Assembly: GCF_039543385.1 (NCBI RefSeq)
Contig: NZ_BAABJQ010000025.1
Coordinates: forward strand, 1-64,000
Source of the DNA: Rugosimonospora acidiphila
GTDB taxonomy: Bacteria; Actinomycetota; Actinomycetes; Mycobacteriales; Micromonosporaceae
Length of the DNA: 64,000 bases
Direction: 5' to 3'
The translations under genes were made by a program, and so were the position numbers. Within the stretch, counting starts at the first letter, position 1; every line of letters starts with the position of its first letter. This document shows, piece by piece, positions 16,794-25,360 of this stretch. The notes under the pieces were generated by a model, which was not told where the DNA came from, did no database searches, and was given only the letters and a program-made list of their open reading frames with translations.

Positions 16794-18346
16794 GGCCGGG
16801 CACCCTGCTGCGGCTGGCGGTCACGGGTACCCGCGCCGACACCACGCGCATCGCGCTGACCGGGTTCGGTTCGGCGCTCGGCGCCCTCGCGCTGCTCTGC
16901 GCCGCCACGGTGCTGGCCATCCGGTCCGTTCCCGATCCGACGGAGCCCGGGCGCATGATGGACGCGCCGTACACCAACGGCCTGCTGCGCGAGTCGGGGC
17001 TGCGTCCGGGGCTGGCGTTCGCGCTGATCCTGCTGACCGTTCCCGTGCTGCTGTTCGTCGGGCAGTGCGCGCGGCTCGGCGCGCCGGCCCGGGACCGGCG
17101 GCTGGCCGCCATCCGGCTGGCCGGCGCCACCCCGGGGCAGGGGCTGGCGATGGCGTCGGTCGAGTCCGGCGCCGCCACCCTCTTGGGTGCGGTCGCCGGA
17201 CTGCTCTGCTACCTCGCCGGTCGGCACGTGTTCGACGAGCCCAACGCGCACGGCCTCCGGCCGCTGCCCACCGACGTCCTGCCGGCCCCGGGCGCGATCG
17301 CCGCCATCGTGTTCGGGCTGCCGCTGATCGCCACGCTGGTTACCGCGCTGCTGCTGCGCCGGGTCGCGGTCACCCCGTTCGGCGTGGCGCGCCGCACCCG
17401 TACCCGCCCGCCCCGGCCGCTGCCGGGCGTGCTGATCGTGTTGGGCGTCGTCGGGTACGCGCTGATCCCCGCGGTGCAGCGGCACGACACCGCGCTGGCC
17501 GGCTACGCCCTGCCGCTGGTGGTGTTTCTCGGCGGCCTGGCCGCCGCCGTCGGCGTGGTCAGCGGTGCGGGCTGGATCTCGTACACCGTCGGTCGGCTGC
17601 TGGCCCGGTACGCGCGCCGGCCGGCCGCGCTGATCGCCGCCCGGCGGCTGCAGGCCGACCCCTGGCACGGCAGCCGGGCGCTGGCGGCACTGCTCGGCGC
17701 CGTGCTGATCGCCGGCGCGGCGGCCTGGTACGCGTCCTGGTCCCGCACCGACCAGCGGGTCAACGCGATCAACGACCACCTGGCCGCCGTGGCGTTCGGC
17801 GAGCCGACCGTGGTGGACTCGCCCAACAACTTCTATCTGCGCGCCGCCCAGCTGGCCGGGTACGGGGTGCTGCTCGCCGGCCTGATCGCGGCGGCCGGGC
17901 TCGCGGTGGCGGTGGCCAACTCGGTGGTGGAGCGGCGCCGGGCGCTGGCCAGCCTGACCGCTAGCGGCGTGCCGCGCGGTGTGCTGGGCCGGGCCGTCCT
18001 GTGGCAGACCGTCGGCGTGGCGGTGCCCGCGCTCATCCTGGCGATGGCCACCGGAGTCGCGCTGGGACGGGGAGTCGAGGGGTCGACCGTGGGCGACGAG
18101 AGCGGGACCTACTCCTGCACGGCGCCGCCGGACGCGCCGCAGGCGTGCAACCTGCCGCTGGGGCAGGCCAGGCAGCTGGGCGCCAAGGTCATCGAGCCGC
18201 CGCACATCACCGAGCAGGTCCCGGTGCCCTGGGGCCAGCTCGGCGTGATCGGCGGCTGGGCGCTGGGCGCCACGGTGCTCACCGCCGGCCTGGGCATGGT
18301 GTTCCTGCGGGCCAGCACGGCACCGGAGGAGCTGCGCACCAGCTGA
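16790..18346 (+). CDS. FtsX-like ABC transporter permease
   Basis: 518 residues with about eight to ten transmembrane helices, e.g. GLAFALILLTVPVLLFVG, GYALPLVVFLGGLAAAVG and LAGLIAAAGLAVAVANSVVE. It has the FtsX-type motif RRRALASLTASGVPRGVLGRAV near the C-terminus. An extracellular region with a pair of cysteines (TYSCTAP and QACNLP) lies before the last helix. It pairs with the preceding ATPase (ATGA overlap) as an exporter. A 19-bp tandem array begins in its last codons and runs past its stop. Confidence 0.87.
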   Translation: MRPGTLLRLAVTGTRADTTRIALTGFGSALGALALLCAATVLAIRSVPDPTEPGRMMDAPYTNGLLRESGLRPGLAFALILLTVPVLLFVGQCARLGAPARDRRLAAIRLAGATPGQGLAMASVESGAATLLGAVAGLLCYLAGRHVFDEPNAHGLRPLPTDVLPAPGAIAAIVFGLPLIATLVTALLLRRVAVTPFGVARRTRTRPPRPLPGVLIVLGVVGYALIPAVQRHDTALAGYALPLVVFLGGLAAAVGVVSGAGWISYTVGRLLARYARRPAALIAARRLQADPWHGSRALAALLGAVLIAGAAAWYASWSRTDQRVNAINDHLAAVAFGEPTVVDSPNNFYLRAAQLAGYGVLLAGLIAAAGLAVAVANSVVERRRALASLTASGVPRGVLGRAVLWQTVGVAVPALILAMATGVALGRGVEGSTVGDESGTYSCTAPPDAPQACNLPLGQARQLGAKVIEPPHITEQVPVPWGQLGVIGGWALGATVLTAGLGMVFLRASTAPEELRTS

Positions 18347-18439
18347 GGAGCCGCGGACCAGCCGAGGAGCCGCGGACCAGCCGAGGAGCCGCGGACCAGC
18401 CGAGGAGCCGCGGACCAGCCGAGGAGCCGCGCACCGGCC
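18326..18439. repeat. Six 19-bp tandem repeats spanning the permease stop codon
   Basis: Units of GAGGAGCCGCGGACCAGCC. The first copy (18326-18344) is coding and reads GAGGAGCTGCGCACCAGCT, the last codons of the permease. Copies two to five are identical, and copy six (18421-18439) has two changes. The TGA stop starts at the boundary of copies one and two. Confidence 0.9.
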
Positions 18440-18492
18440 GAGGCGGCGGCGCGGCGAGGTTTGGGCGGCCGGCGCGGCGGTAAGACTGGCGA

Positions 18493-19710
18493 GTGAACCC
18501 GCCCAGGAGCGCGCGCCTGCCGCCCCGGGCGGCGTTCTGGGCCGGTTCGGCCGCGCTCTTCGTCACCCTGATGAGCGCCAATCTCCCGACCCCGCTGTAC
18601 CAGGTGTACAAGCAGAGGTTCGGCTTCAGCAACTCGGTACTCACGCTGATCTACGCCACCTACGCCCTGGTGTTGATCCCGTCGCTGTTGGCCTTCGGGC
18701 AGCTGTCGGACCGGGTCGGGCGGCGCCGGGTGATCGCCATGGGCCTGGGCGCCGCCGCGGTCGGCGACGGGCTGTTCGCGGCGGCGCAGGGCACCGGGTG
18801 GCTGTTCGCCGCGCGCGGGGTGCAGGGGCTGGCGGTCGGGGTCATCACCGGTACCGCCACCGCGGCCCTGGTCGAGCTGGAACCGCGCGGGGACAGGCGC
18901 CGTGCCGCCCTGGGCGCCGTCCTGGGGCAGGCCAGCGGAGGGGCGCTCGGTCCGCTGCTGGGCGGCGTGCTGGACCAGTGGGCGCCGCTGCCGCGGACGC
19001 TGTCCTTCCTGGTTGGCGTCCTGGCCGCGGTGGCGGCCGGACTGCTCGTGCTGCGGATACCGGAGCCGCACCCGCCGACCGGGAAGTGGCGACCGCAGAT
19101 CCCCTCGGTACCGGCCGAGCATCGGGCCGAGTTCTTCCGGGCCGGCCTGACCGCCGCGCTGGTGTGGGCGGTGGGTGCCCTGTTCCTGTCGGTGGTACCG
19201 GCCTACGCCGGTACCTTGCTGAAGACCAAGAACCTCGCCGTCCTCGGCGGGATCAGCGCGGTGGCGCTCGCCGCCACCTGCGCCGCGCAGTGGTTCTCGC
19301 TGCGGATGCGGGTGCATCCGGACACCGGGCAGCTGGCCGGCCTGTTGACCATGGTGGCCGGGCTCGTCGTGCTGGTCGCCGCCAACCCGCTGGCGTCGCC
19401 CCCCGCGCTCGTGGTCGCCGCCGTGCTCGCCGGCCTCGGCCTGGGGATGAGCTTCGTGGGCGCGCAGACCCAGATCAACCGGCTCGCGCCGGGGCAGCGC
19501 CGGGGCGAGGTCACCGCCGCGTTCATCACCATGGTGTACCTGGGGGTGAGCGTGTCCGCCATCGGCGTGGGCGTGCTCAGCGACGTGCTGTCCCGGTTCG
19601 CCGGCATCACCATCGTCTCGGCGGTCATCGTGGCGGGCGCGATCCCGACCGCGCTCTGGCACGCCCGGGTGGGTCCGCTCGCCGCCCGGTTTCACCGCGG
19701 TGTCCGATAG
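18493..19710 (+). CDS. Major facilitator superfamily transporter
   Basis: 405 residues with twelve predicted helices. The MFS signature between helices two and three is present as LLAFGQLSDRVGRRRVIAM. The N-terminal half contains YKQRFGFSNSVLTLIYATYALVL and the second half LAGLGLGMSFVGAQTQINR. It belongs to the drug/sugar-efflux-like MFS group; the substrate is unknown. GTG start. A MarR regulator and a second MFS gene follow, which favours a drug-export role. It lies about 150 bases after the ABC operon and may be transcribed separately. Confidence 0.88.
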   Translation: MNPPRSARLPPRAAFWAGSAALFVTLMSANLPTPLYQVYKQRFGFSNSVLTLIYATYALVLIPSLLAFGQLSDRVGRRRVIAMGLGAAAVGDGLFAAAQGTGWLFAARGVQGLAVGVITGTATAALVELEPRGDRRRAALGAVLGQASGGALGPLLGGVLDQWAPLPRTLSFLVGVLAAVAAGLLVLRIPEPHPPTGKWRPQIPSVPAEHRAEFFRAGLTAALVWAVGALFLSVVPAYAGTLLKTKNLAVLGGISAVALAATCAAQWFSLRMRVHPDTGQLAGLLTMVAGLVVLVAANPLASPPALVVAAVLAGLGLGMSFVGAQTQINRLAPGQRRGEVTAAFITMVYLGVSVSAIGVGVLSDVLSRFAGITIVSAVIVAGAIPTALWHARVGPLAARFHRGVR

Positions 19711-19759
19711 GTTCCCTGTCGGATGATCTGTGACGGATCGAATTGCTAAGCTGGTCGGC

Positions 19760-20248
19760 ATGACCGCCATGGCACCGAGCCGCACCAGCCCCGACCTGTC
19801 GTACCTGCTGGACCATGCCAGCCACGTCCTGCGCACCAGGATGGCGGCGGCGCTGGCCGAGATCGGGCTCACCTCGCGCATGCACTGCGTGCTGGTCCAC
19901 GCGCTGGAGGCGGAGCGCACCCAGATCCAACTCGCCGAGATCGGCGACATGGACAAGACCACGATGGTGGTGACCGTGGACGCCCTGGAGAAGGCGGGTC
20001 TCGCCGAGCGCCGCCCGTCGAGTACCGACCGGCGGGCCCGGATCATCGCGGTCACCGAGGAGGGCGCCCGGGTGGCCAGGCAGAGCCAGGAGATCGTCGA
20101 CCGCGTGCACGAGGAGGCGCTGGGCACGCTTGCCACGAGTAACCGCGAGGTCTTCCTGAGGGTCATGAATCAGCTGGTCACCGGGCACCTGGCCAAGCCC
20201 GTCGAGGCTCCCGGCCCGGTCCGGCGCGCGCGCCAGCACGAGAGGTAA
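19760..20248 (+). CDS. MarR-family transcriptional regulator
   Basis: 162 residues. Helix-turn-helix and wing are visible in IQLAEIGDMDKTTMVVTVDALEKAGL and RRPSSTDRRARIIAVTEEG. The N-terminal and C-terminal helices should form the dimer interface. MarR proteins release DNA on binding phenolic or lipophilic ligands and usually control adjacent efflux genes; here the DHA2-type MFS pump starts 75 bases downstream with operator-like half-sites in between. ATG 19760 fits the homology; a GTG ten codons upstream is possible. Confidence 0.88.
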   Translation: MTAMAPSRTSPDLSYLLDHASHVLRTRMAAALAEIGLTSRMHCVLVHALEAERTQIQLAEIGDMDKTTMVVTVDALEKAGLAERRPSSTDRRARIIAVTEEGARVARQSQEIVDRVHEEALGTLATSNREVFLRVMNQLVTGHLAKPVEAPGPVRRARQHER

Positions 20249-20255
20249 GTCTCAG

Positions 20256-20283
20256 GCAGATAGTCTGCAACAAAACCATCTGC
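20256..20283 (+). promoter_or_regulatory. Operator-like half-sites before the MFS pump
   Basis: GCAGA-TAG-TCTGC forms a 13-bp palindrome (20256-20268), and a third TCTGC half-site lies at 20279-20283. It sits between the MarR gene and the efflux gene it probably controls. Confidence 0.5.
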
Positions 20284-20322
20284 TAACGTCGCTCCTGTCG
20301 CTGAAGTCGATGGGAGGACACC

Positions 20323-21834
20323 ATGTCCGCTACTGCCGCCCGCTCCCGCTGGCTGGCCCTCGGGGTCATCTCCGCGGGAACACTAATGATCATCCTCGAT
20401 GGCAGCGTGGTCAGCGTGGCGCTGCCGGTCATCCAGGGCGACCTCGGGTTCTCCGCCGCCGGCCTCAGCTGGGTCGTCAACGCCTACCTGATCGCGTCCG
20501 GCAGCCTGCTGCTGCTCTCCGGCCGGCTCGGCGACCTGATCGGTCGCAAGCGGATGCTGCTGGCCGGTACGGCGGTGTTCACCGCCGCCTCGCTGCTGGC
20601 CGGCGTCGCCGGGTCCCCGGCCGTGCTGATCGCCGCCCGGTTCGCGCAGGGCATCGGCAGCGCGATGGCCGCGGCGGTCAGCCTGGGCATCCTCGTGACC
20701 CTGTTCCCGGAGCCCGGGCAGCGGGCCGGCGCGTTCGCCGTGTTCAGCTTCACCGGCGCGGCCGGCGCGTCGATCGGTCAGGTCGTCGGCGGCGTGCTCA
20801 CCGAGTCGCTCAACTGGCACTGGATCTTCTTCATCAACCTGCCGATCGGGCTCGCCGTGCTCGCCATCGCCGCGGTCGTGCTGCCCGCCGATCGCGGGCT
20901 CGGACTGGCGGCCGGTGCCGACGTCGCCGGCGCCGTGCTCGTCACCGCCGGGCTGGTGCTGGGCATCTACGCCGTGGTCGAGGTCGACCAGCGCGGCTGG
21001 ACCTCCGCCGCCACGCTCGGCTCCGCGGGGCTCGCCGCCGCGTTGCTGGTCGGGTTCGTCGTACGGCAGGCCACCGCCACGACCCCGCTCATGCCGCTGC
21101 GGCTGTTCCGGTCCCGCAACGTCTCCGGCGCCAACGCGGCGCAGATTCTCATGATCGCCGCGCTGTTCTCGTTCCAGATCCTCGTCGCGCTCTACCTGCA
21201 GAAGGTGCTCGGGTACGGCGCCGCCAGGACCGGGCTGGCCATGCTTCCCGCGGCGGTGGCGATCGGCGCCGTGTCGCTGGGCGTCTCCGCCCGGCTGGCC
21301 GGCCGCTACGGCCAGCGCAACGTCCTGTTGGCCGGGCTCGTGCTGCTGATCGGGGTGCTCGGGCTGCTGACCCGCGTGCCCGTGCACGCGCACTACGTCA
21401 CCGACCTGCTGCCGGTGATGCTGCTGGCCGGGGGCTTCGGCCTGGCCCTGCCGGCCTTGACCGCCCTGGGCATGTCCGGGGCGGGCGACGCCGACGCCGG
21501 ACTCGCCTCGGGGCTGTTCAACACCACCCAGCAGGTGGGCATGGCGGCGGGCGTCGCGGTGCTGTCCACGCTCGCCGCCCGGCGCACCGGGGACCTGCTC
21601 GCCCAGGGCGCCGGCCAGTCGGCGGCGCTGACCGGCGGGTACCACCTGGCCTTCGCCGTCGGTGCCGCCCTGCTCGTGGCCGCGCTGCTCGTCACGGTCG
21701 CCACGCTGCGCCAGCCGGGCCGGGTGGCCGCGCCACGCCGGGACGAGGCCGCCCCGGCCACCGTCAGCCGTCAGCGCACGAGCGGCACCAGCGCGGTCGA
21801 CGCGACGGTGACCAGCAGGCCCACGACCAGGTAG
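20323..21834 (+). CDS. MFS transporter, DHA2-type (14 helices)
   Basis: 503 residues of the drug:proton antiporter-2 family. Helix one carries IILDGSVVSVALPVIQGDL. The signature loop is SGRLGDLIGRKRM. Motif C is visible around FTGAAGASIGQVVGGVLTE, followed by WHWIFFINLPIG, which is diagnostic of the EmrB/QacA group. It should export hydrophobic drugs or cations. The last 64 bases overlap the end of the oppositely transcribed mrpD gene. Regulation by the upstream MarR protein is likely. Confidence 0.92.
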   Translation: MSATAARSRWLALGVISAGTLMIILDGSVVSVALPVIQGDLGFSAAGLSWVVNAYLIASGSLLLLSGRLGDLIGRKRMLLAGTAVFTAASLLAGVAGSPAVLIAARFAQGIGSAMAAAVSLGILVTLFPEPGQRAGAFAVFSFTGAAGASIGQVVGGVLTESLNWHWIFFINLPIGLAVLAIAAVVLPADRGLGLAAGADVAGAVLVTAGLVLGIYAVVEVDQRGWTSAATLGSAGLAAALLVGFVVRQATATTPLMPLRLFRSRNVSGANAAQILMIAALFSFQILVALYLQKVLGYGAARTGLAMLPAAVAIGAVSLGVSARLAGRYGQRNVLLAGLVLLIGVLGLLTRVPVHAHYVTDLLPVMLLAGGFGLALPALTALGMSGAGDADAGLASGLFNTTQQVGMAAGVAVLSTLAARRTGDLLAQGAGQSAALTGGYHLAFAVGAALLVAALLVTVATLRQPGRVAAPRRDEAAPATVSRQRTSGTSAVDATVTSRPTTR

Positions 21835-23531
21835 CTGGCGTAGTCGTTGACCGAACCGGTCTGTACCGAACGGACCCGCCTGATCGCCTGGCTGTCGCGG
21901 TACCGCCGCGCCAGCCAGATCAGCGGTGCGGCCAGCACCACCGTGGCCGGCAGGAGCGCCAGTTCCAGTGGGTTGAGATAGTGGTAGGAGATCCGGTGCG
22001 GGTCCACCTGACCGCCGCCCGAGAGCACCGCGTGGGTGTAGGCCGGCGCGTCGGACAGCGCCGCCGACGCCGGTTCGATCAGGTTGTTCAGCACCCACTC
22101 GGGTGCCACGCCCAGCGTGAGGCAGGCGCCGGCGATCAGCAGCAGCGCCGCCCGCATGCCCGGGCGCAGCCGTTCGTCGCGGGCGTAGGGGTTGCGCTGG
22201 CGGCGGAAGAAGGCCAGCACCGCCTTGCCGAGCGCCGCTACGGTGATCGCCTGGGCCAGCAGCGTCAGGACGTACGGCACGGTCTGGTGGCCACGCTCGA
22301 GGGCCTGGTGGATGAGGCCCAGCGACACGTACCCGTTCAGCGGCGGGATGCCGGCGATCGCCGCGGCGCCCACGGTGAAGGCGCCCACCAGCCACGGCAT
22401 GCGCCGGGCCAGGCCGTGCATGTTGGACAGGTTGGTGGCGCCGGTGGCGTGCACGATCGCGCCCGCGCACAGGAACAGCAGCGATTTGAACAGCGCGTGG
22501 TTGACCAGGTGGTACGCCGTGCCGGCGAGCCCGGTCGGGCTGGCGGTGGCCAGGCCGATGGCGAGCACTCCCATCTGGGAGATGGTGTCGTAGGCGAGCA
22601 GGCGCTTCAGGTCGTCCTGCAGCAGAGCGAAGATGGCGCCGCCGACGGCGGAGACCAGCCCGAGCACCATCAACAGGCCGAGTACCTGGGCGCCGGTGCC
22701 CGGGTACAGGCTGAACACGATCCGGCCGATCGTGGCGATGCCGAAGTTGACCATCAGGCCGGAGAACAGTGCCGAGATCGGCCCCGGCGCGACGGTGTGC
22801 GCGTCCGGTAGCCAGCCGTGGAAGGGCACCAGGCCGGCCTTGGTGGCGAACCCGGCGATCAGCAGCCCCAGGGCGATCAGGTCGGCGCTGTCGGTGTGAC
22901 CGACCAGCGCGTCGTGCAGCTGCCCCAGGTTGAGCGCACCGTGCCTGGTGTAGAGCAGCGCCGTCGCGATGAAGATCAGGAAGCTGGCCACGTTGGTCAG
23001 CACGAGCACCTTGAAGGCCGCCTCCAGCGCGGGCGGCCGCTCCAGGAAGAACGCGGTCAGGGCGTAGCTGGCCAGCGCGGCGACCTCGAACCACACGAAC
23101 AGGTTGAACAGGTCGGCGGTCAGCGCGCCGCCGATGAGGGCGGCGTCGAGCAGCAGGAACAGGCAGGCCGACGCGCCCGCCTCGCGCCGGCCCAGCGTGG
23201 CCTGGTCGGAGACCATGAAGATCAGCAGTACGGCGCCGATCGACGCCGCCACCAGGGCGAAGGTCAGCCCCCAGGCGTCCACGCCGAAGGTCACGCCCAG
23301 CACCTGACCGTTGACCGGCCCCCACTTGCCGAGGTATTCGACGAGCACGTGCCCCCCGTACACGGTCGGCGCGATCACGACCAGCACCGCGGCGGAGGCG
23401 AGCAGGGCGAGCACGGACACCACGGTCAGCGCGGGCCGGTACAGCCGCGCGGCCAGCGGGGCCACGGCCGCGCCGGCCAGCGGAATGGCCACCGGCAGCG
23501 GCACCAGCGAGGCCAACGACGCAGCGGTCAT
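21771..23531 (-). CDS. mrpD: Mrp antiporter large subunit (MrpD/NuoM-like)
   Basis: 586 residues, about 14-16 transmembrane helices, of the proton-translocating NuoL/M/N family. Conserved charged features include FNLFVWFEVAALASYAL (the key membrane glutamate), KAGLVPFHGWLPDAHTVAPGPISALFSG (the key lysine and the discontinuous helix) and YDTISQMGVLAIGLA. It exchanges protons for Na+ or K+ as part of a multi-subunit membrane complex. The start overlaps the mrpC stop in ATGA. The protein is longer than many MrpD subunits because of an extended C-terminal region. It is the only large antiporter-like subunit in the operon, which ends here. Confidence 0.92.
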   Translation of the reverse strand: MTAASLASLVPLPVAIPLAGAAVAPLAARLYRPALTVVSVLALLASAAVLVVIAPTVYGGHVLVEYLGKWGPVNGQVLGVTFGVDAWGLTFALVAASIGAVLLIFMVSDQATLGRREAGASACLFLLLDAALIGGALTADLFNLFVWFEVAALASYALTAFFLERPPALEAAFKVLVLTNVASFLIFIATALLYTRHGALNLGQLHDALVGHTDSADLIALGLLIAGFATKAGLVPFHGWLPDAHTVAPGPISALFSGLMVNFGIATIGRIVFSLYPGTGAQVLGLLMVLGLVSAVGGAIFALLQDDLKRLLAYDTISQMGVLAIGLATASPTGLAGTAYHLVNHALFKSLLFLCAGAIVHATGATNLSNMHGLARRMPWLVGAFTVGAAAIAGIPPLNGYVSLGLIHQALERGHQTVPYVLTLLAQAITVAALGKAVLAFFRRQRNPYARDERLRPGMRAALLLIAGACLTLGVAPEWVLNNLIEPASAALSDAPAYTHAVLSGGGQVDPHRISYHYLNPLELALLPATVVLAAPLIWLARRYRDSQAIRRVRSVQTGSVNDYASYLVVGLLVTVASTALVPLVR

Positions 23532-23896
23532 CCGCGCATGTCGCGGATGCGGTCCGCGTCCAGCGTCCGGTAGTGCTGGGCGATGCGCACCACGACGGCG
23601 AGGAACACCCCGGTCACCGCCACCCCGATGACGATCGCGGTGAGGCAGAAGTTCTGCAGTACCGGGTCGGCGACGTTCCCGTCGGCCAACCGCGCCGGGC
23701 TCTGCCCGTGCGGCGGGGTCACCAGTACCGGAGCGGTGGAGCCGTTCCGGTACGCCAGGGAGAGCAGGAACAGGTAGCCGGACGCCTCCATCAGCGACAT
23801 CCCCATCACAATCTTGAGGATGTTGCGCCTGGTCAGCACCGTGTACAGGCCGAGCGCGAACAGGATCATGGCGGCGATGTAGTTGACGACGATCAC
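23528..23896 (-). CDS. mrpC: Mrp antiporter subunit C (NuoK-like)
   Basis: 122 residues with three helices: NYIAAMILFALGLYTVL, IVMGMSLMEASGYLFLLSLA and FCLTAIVIGVAVTGVFLAVVV. This is the NuoK/MnhC pattern. The GTG at 23896 starts right at the first helix. It overlaps the flanking mrpB and mrpD genes by four bases each. An insertion before helix three (STAPVLVTPPHGQSPAR) is common in this subunit. Confidence 0.93.
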   Translation of the reverse strand: MIVVNYIAAMILFALGLYTVLTRRNILKIVMGMSLMEASGYLFLLSLAYRNGSTAPVLVTPPHGQSPARLADGNVADPVLQNFCLTAIVIGVAVTGVFLAVVVRIAQHYRTLDADRIRDMRG

Positions 23897-24882
23897 GGCC
23901 GCTCCCCGTGCTCGCCGCGGCCGGCCGATCGCCCACCGGCCCGGCGGCCGGTCCGCGCCGTGCCGGAGTCCCTGGGCTCCCAGTCGTGCCCCATGCCCAG
24001 CAGCCCGAACACGGCCAGCACCAGCCCGGTGGCGACCTCGACCAGTTCGACGACCGAGAACGCCTGCATCACCCCGCCGCTGCGGATCGTCGCCGCCGGC
24101 GCCAGGGGCAGGAAGTTGGCCGAGAACGAGCCGGACAGCGCCAGCCCGAGCGCCCCGATCAGCACTATGGCCAGGGCCCCGCCGAGTTCGATCGGCTCGA
24201 TCACCCCCGGGCGCAGCCACGGCTCCACCCGGCGGTACCCGAGCGAGACGTAGGTGAGCATGACGACCCCGAGCGCCACGGCCCCGCCCGGGAACCCGCC
24301 GCCCGGGGTGTACCCCCAGGCCACCAGGTACAGGCCGGCCATGGTCAGCAGCGGCGCGACGGTGCGTACCGCGGCGCGCACCACCACCGTCATCGCTTCG
24401 GCGTTCTCCAGGCCCGGCGCGCCCAGCGGCTCATTGTCCGGAGACGCCGGCCGTCGGCCCCGCCCCGACTCGCCGGCCTCCGCCTGCTCCGCCTGCCGTT
24501 GGTCGGTGCTGCCCTGGACCTGGGCCGGGTCGGTGCGCCGCTGCTCGCGCCGGCCGGCGAGCTGTTCGCCGATGAAGCCGCGGCGCGGCTCCCGCGCCCT
24601 GGTGATCAGCCCCACCCCGACGACCGCGGCGAGCAGCAGGAACGTCTCCCCGAAGGTGTCGAAGCCCCGGGTACCGTAGACGACCTCGCTCACCGGTTCG
24701 GTGGTGTGCCAGTCGGGCAGCGCCACGGTCATCGCGCGCCTGGCGATGCCGGGGAGCGGATTGTTCCCCCGGGGCAGGCTCAGCACGGCGGCGATCAGCG
24801 CCGCGGCGACGCCGCCGGACAGCACGAGGCCGCGGACCAGGCGGTGCCGCGGCTCCCGCTCGAACGGCTCGGGCTGGCTCAT
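23893..24882 (-). CDS. mrpB: Fused MbhE-like and MnhB (MrpB) subunit
   Basis: 329 residues. The first part (VSEVVYGTRGFDTFGETFLLLAAVVGVGLI) is the MbhE-like domain that in MrpA forms the C-terminal end. A hydrophilic Gln/Arg/Ala linker of about 60 residues follows. The MnhB domain begins near VRAAVRTVAPLLTMAGLYLVAW and has the signature GYTPGGGFPGGAVALGVVML. It is a membrane subunit of the Mrp complex lining the cation or proton path. The ATG overlaps the stop of the small repeat peptide gene. The hydrophilic linker and tail are unusually long. Confidence 0.88.
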   Translation of the reverse strand: MSQPEPFEREPRHRLVRGLVLSGGVAAALIAAVLSLPRGNNPLPGIARRAMTVALPDWHTTEPVSEVVYGTRGFDTFGETFLLLAAVVGVGLITRAREPRRGFIGEQLAGRREQRRTDPAQVQGSTDQRQAEQAEAGESGRGRRPASPDNEPLGAPGLENAEAMTVVVRAAVRTVAPLLTMAGLYLVAWGYTPGGGFPGGAVALGVVMLTYVSLGYRRVEPWLRPGVIEPIELGGALAIVLIGALGLALSGSFSANFLPLAPAATIRSGGVMQAFSVVELVEVATGLVLAVFGLLGMGHDWEPRDSGTARTGRRAGGRSAGRGEHGERP

Positions 24883-25022
24883 GGCCGCGCCCCGACCGCG
24901 GCCCGGCCCCGCTCGTGGCCGATCCCACCCACCGGTTGGCCCGGGCTCCTCGGGTGGGCCGGGCTCGTCGGCTGGGCCGGGGTCGTCGGGTGGGCCGGGC
25001 TCGTCGGGTGGGCCGGGGTCAT
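24879..25022 (-). CDS. 47-residue Pro/Ala/His/Thr repeat peptide between Mrp subunits
   Basis: The ATG overlaps the stop of the MbhD-like gene (ATGA) and the TGA overlaps the ATG of the MbhE/MrpB gene (ATGA), so it fits exactly into the chain of coupled genes. The peptide begins MTPAHPTSPAHPTTPAQPTS and continues with the same six-residue theme (SPAHPT) before ending RGRAAVGARP. The repeats come from an 18-bp tandem array. It may be a real small peptide, or a spacer that lets ribosomes pass from one gene to the next. No homologue is recognised. Confidence 0.5.
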   Translation of the reverse strand: MTPAHPTSPAHPTTPAQPTSPAHPRSPGQPVGGIGHERGRAAVGARP

Positions 25023-25023
25023 C
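24934..25023. repeat. Five 18-bp tandem repeats inside the Mrp operon
   Basis: Units of GGGTGGGCCGGGCTCGTC and close variants, in register with codons. The MbhD-like stop codon (25019-25021) lies inside the last unit. Confidence 0.85.
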
Positions 25024-25360
25024 GGTTGCCGCCGCCGGTCGGTTGCCGCCGTCCGCCGCCGGCGCCCGGGCCGGTGTCGTTCGCGTCGGTGTCGTCCTGC
25101 TCGCCGAGTTCGGGCTCGTCGACCACCTCGGTGCGGATCTTGCCGATCGCGACCAGGTAGAGCGTGGGCAGCGCGATCGACCCGACCACTATCTGCGCGT
25201 GCGCGTCGTCGGGCGCGCCCAGCACGATGAACAGCAGCGCCAGCACGGTACCCATCGCCGACAGCGCCATCACCGCGCCGTTGAGATTGCGCAGTCGCAC
25301 CACCAGCACCGCGGCGGCCACCACCAGGACCAGGCACGTGTAGTCGATGGCCCAGAACAC
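25019..25360 (-). CDS. MbhD-like (DUF4040) Mrp subunit
   Basis: 113 residues. Three helices (IDYTCLVLVVAAAVLVV, GAVMALSAMGTVLALLFIVLG, IVVGSIALPTLYLVAIGKI) and the conserved DDAHAQIVVGSIALP segment identify the MbhD domain, which in classical MrpA is the region just before MbhE. A hydrophilic acidic tail then ends at a TGA that lies in an 18-bp repeat array. GTG start directly after the mrpG stop. Separate MbhD genes are typical of Group 2-like Mrp operons and hydrogenase antiporter modules. Confidence 0.88.
   Translation of the reverse strand: MFWAIDYTCLVLVVAAAVLVVRLRNLNGAVMALSAMGTVLALLFIVLGAPDDAHAQIVVGSIALPTLYLVAIGKIRTEVVDEPELGEQDDTDANDTGPGAGGGRRQPTGGGNR

Noticed and set aside
18345..18439. 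CRISPR-like direct repeats
   Set aside because: The units are head-to-tail without spacers and no cas genes are present. The same holds for the other short arrays.
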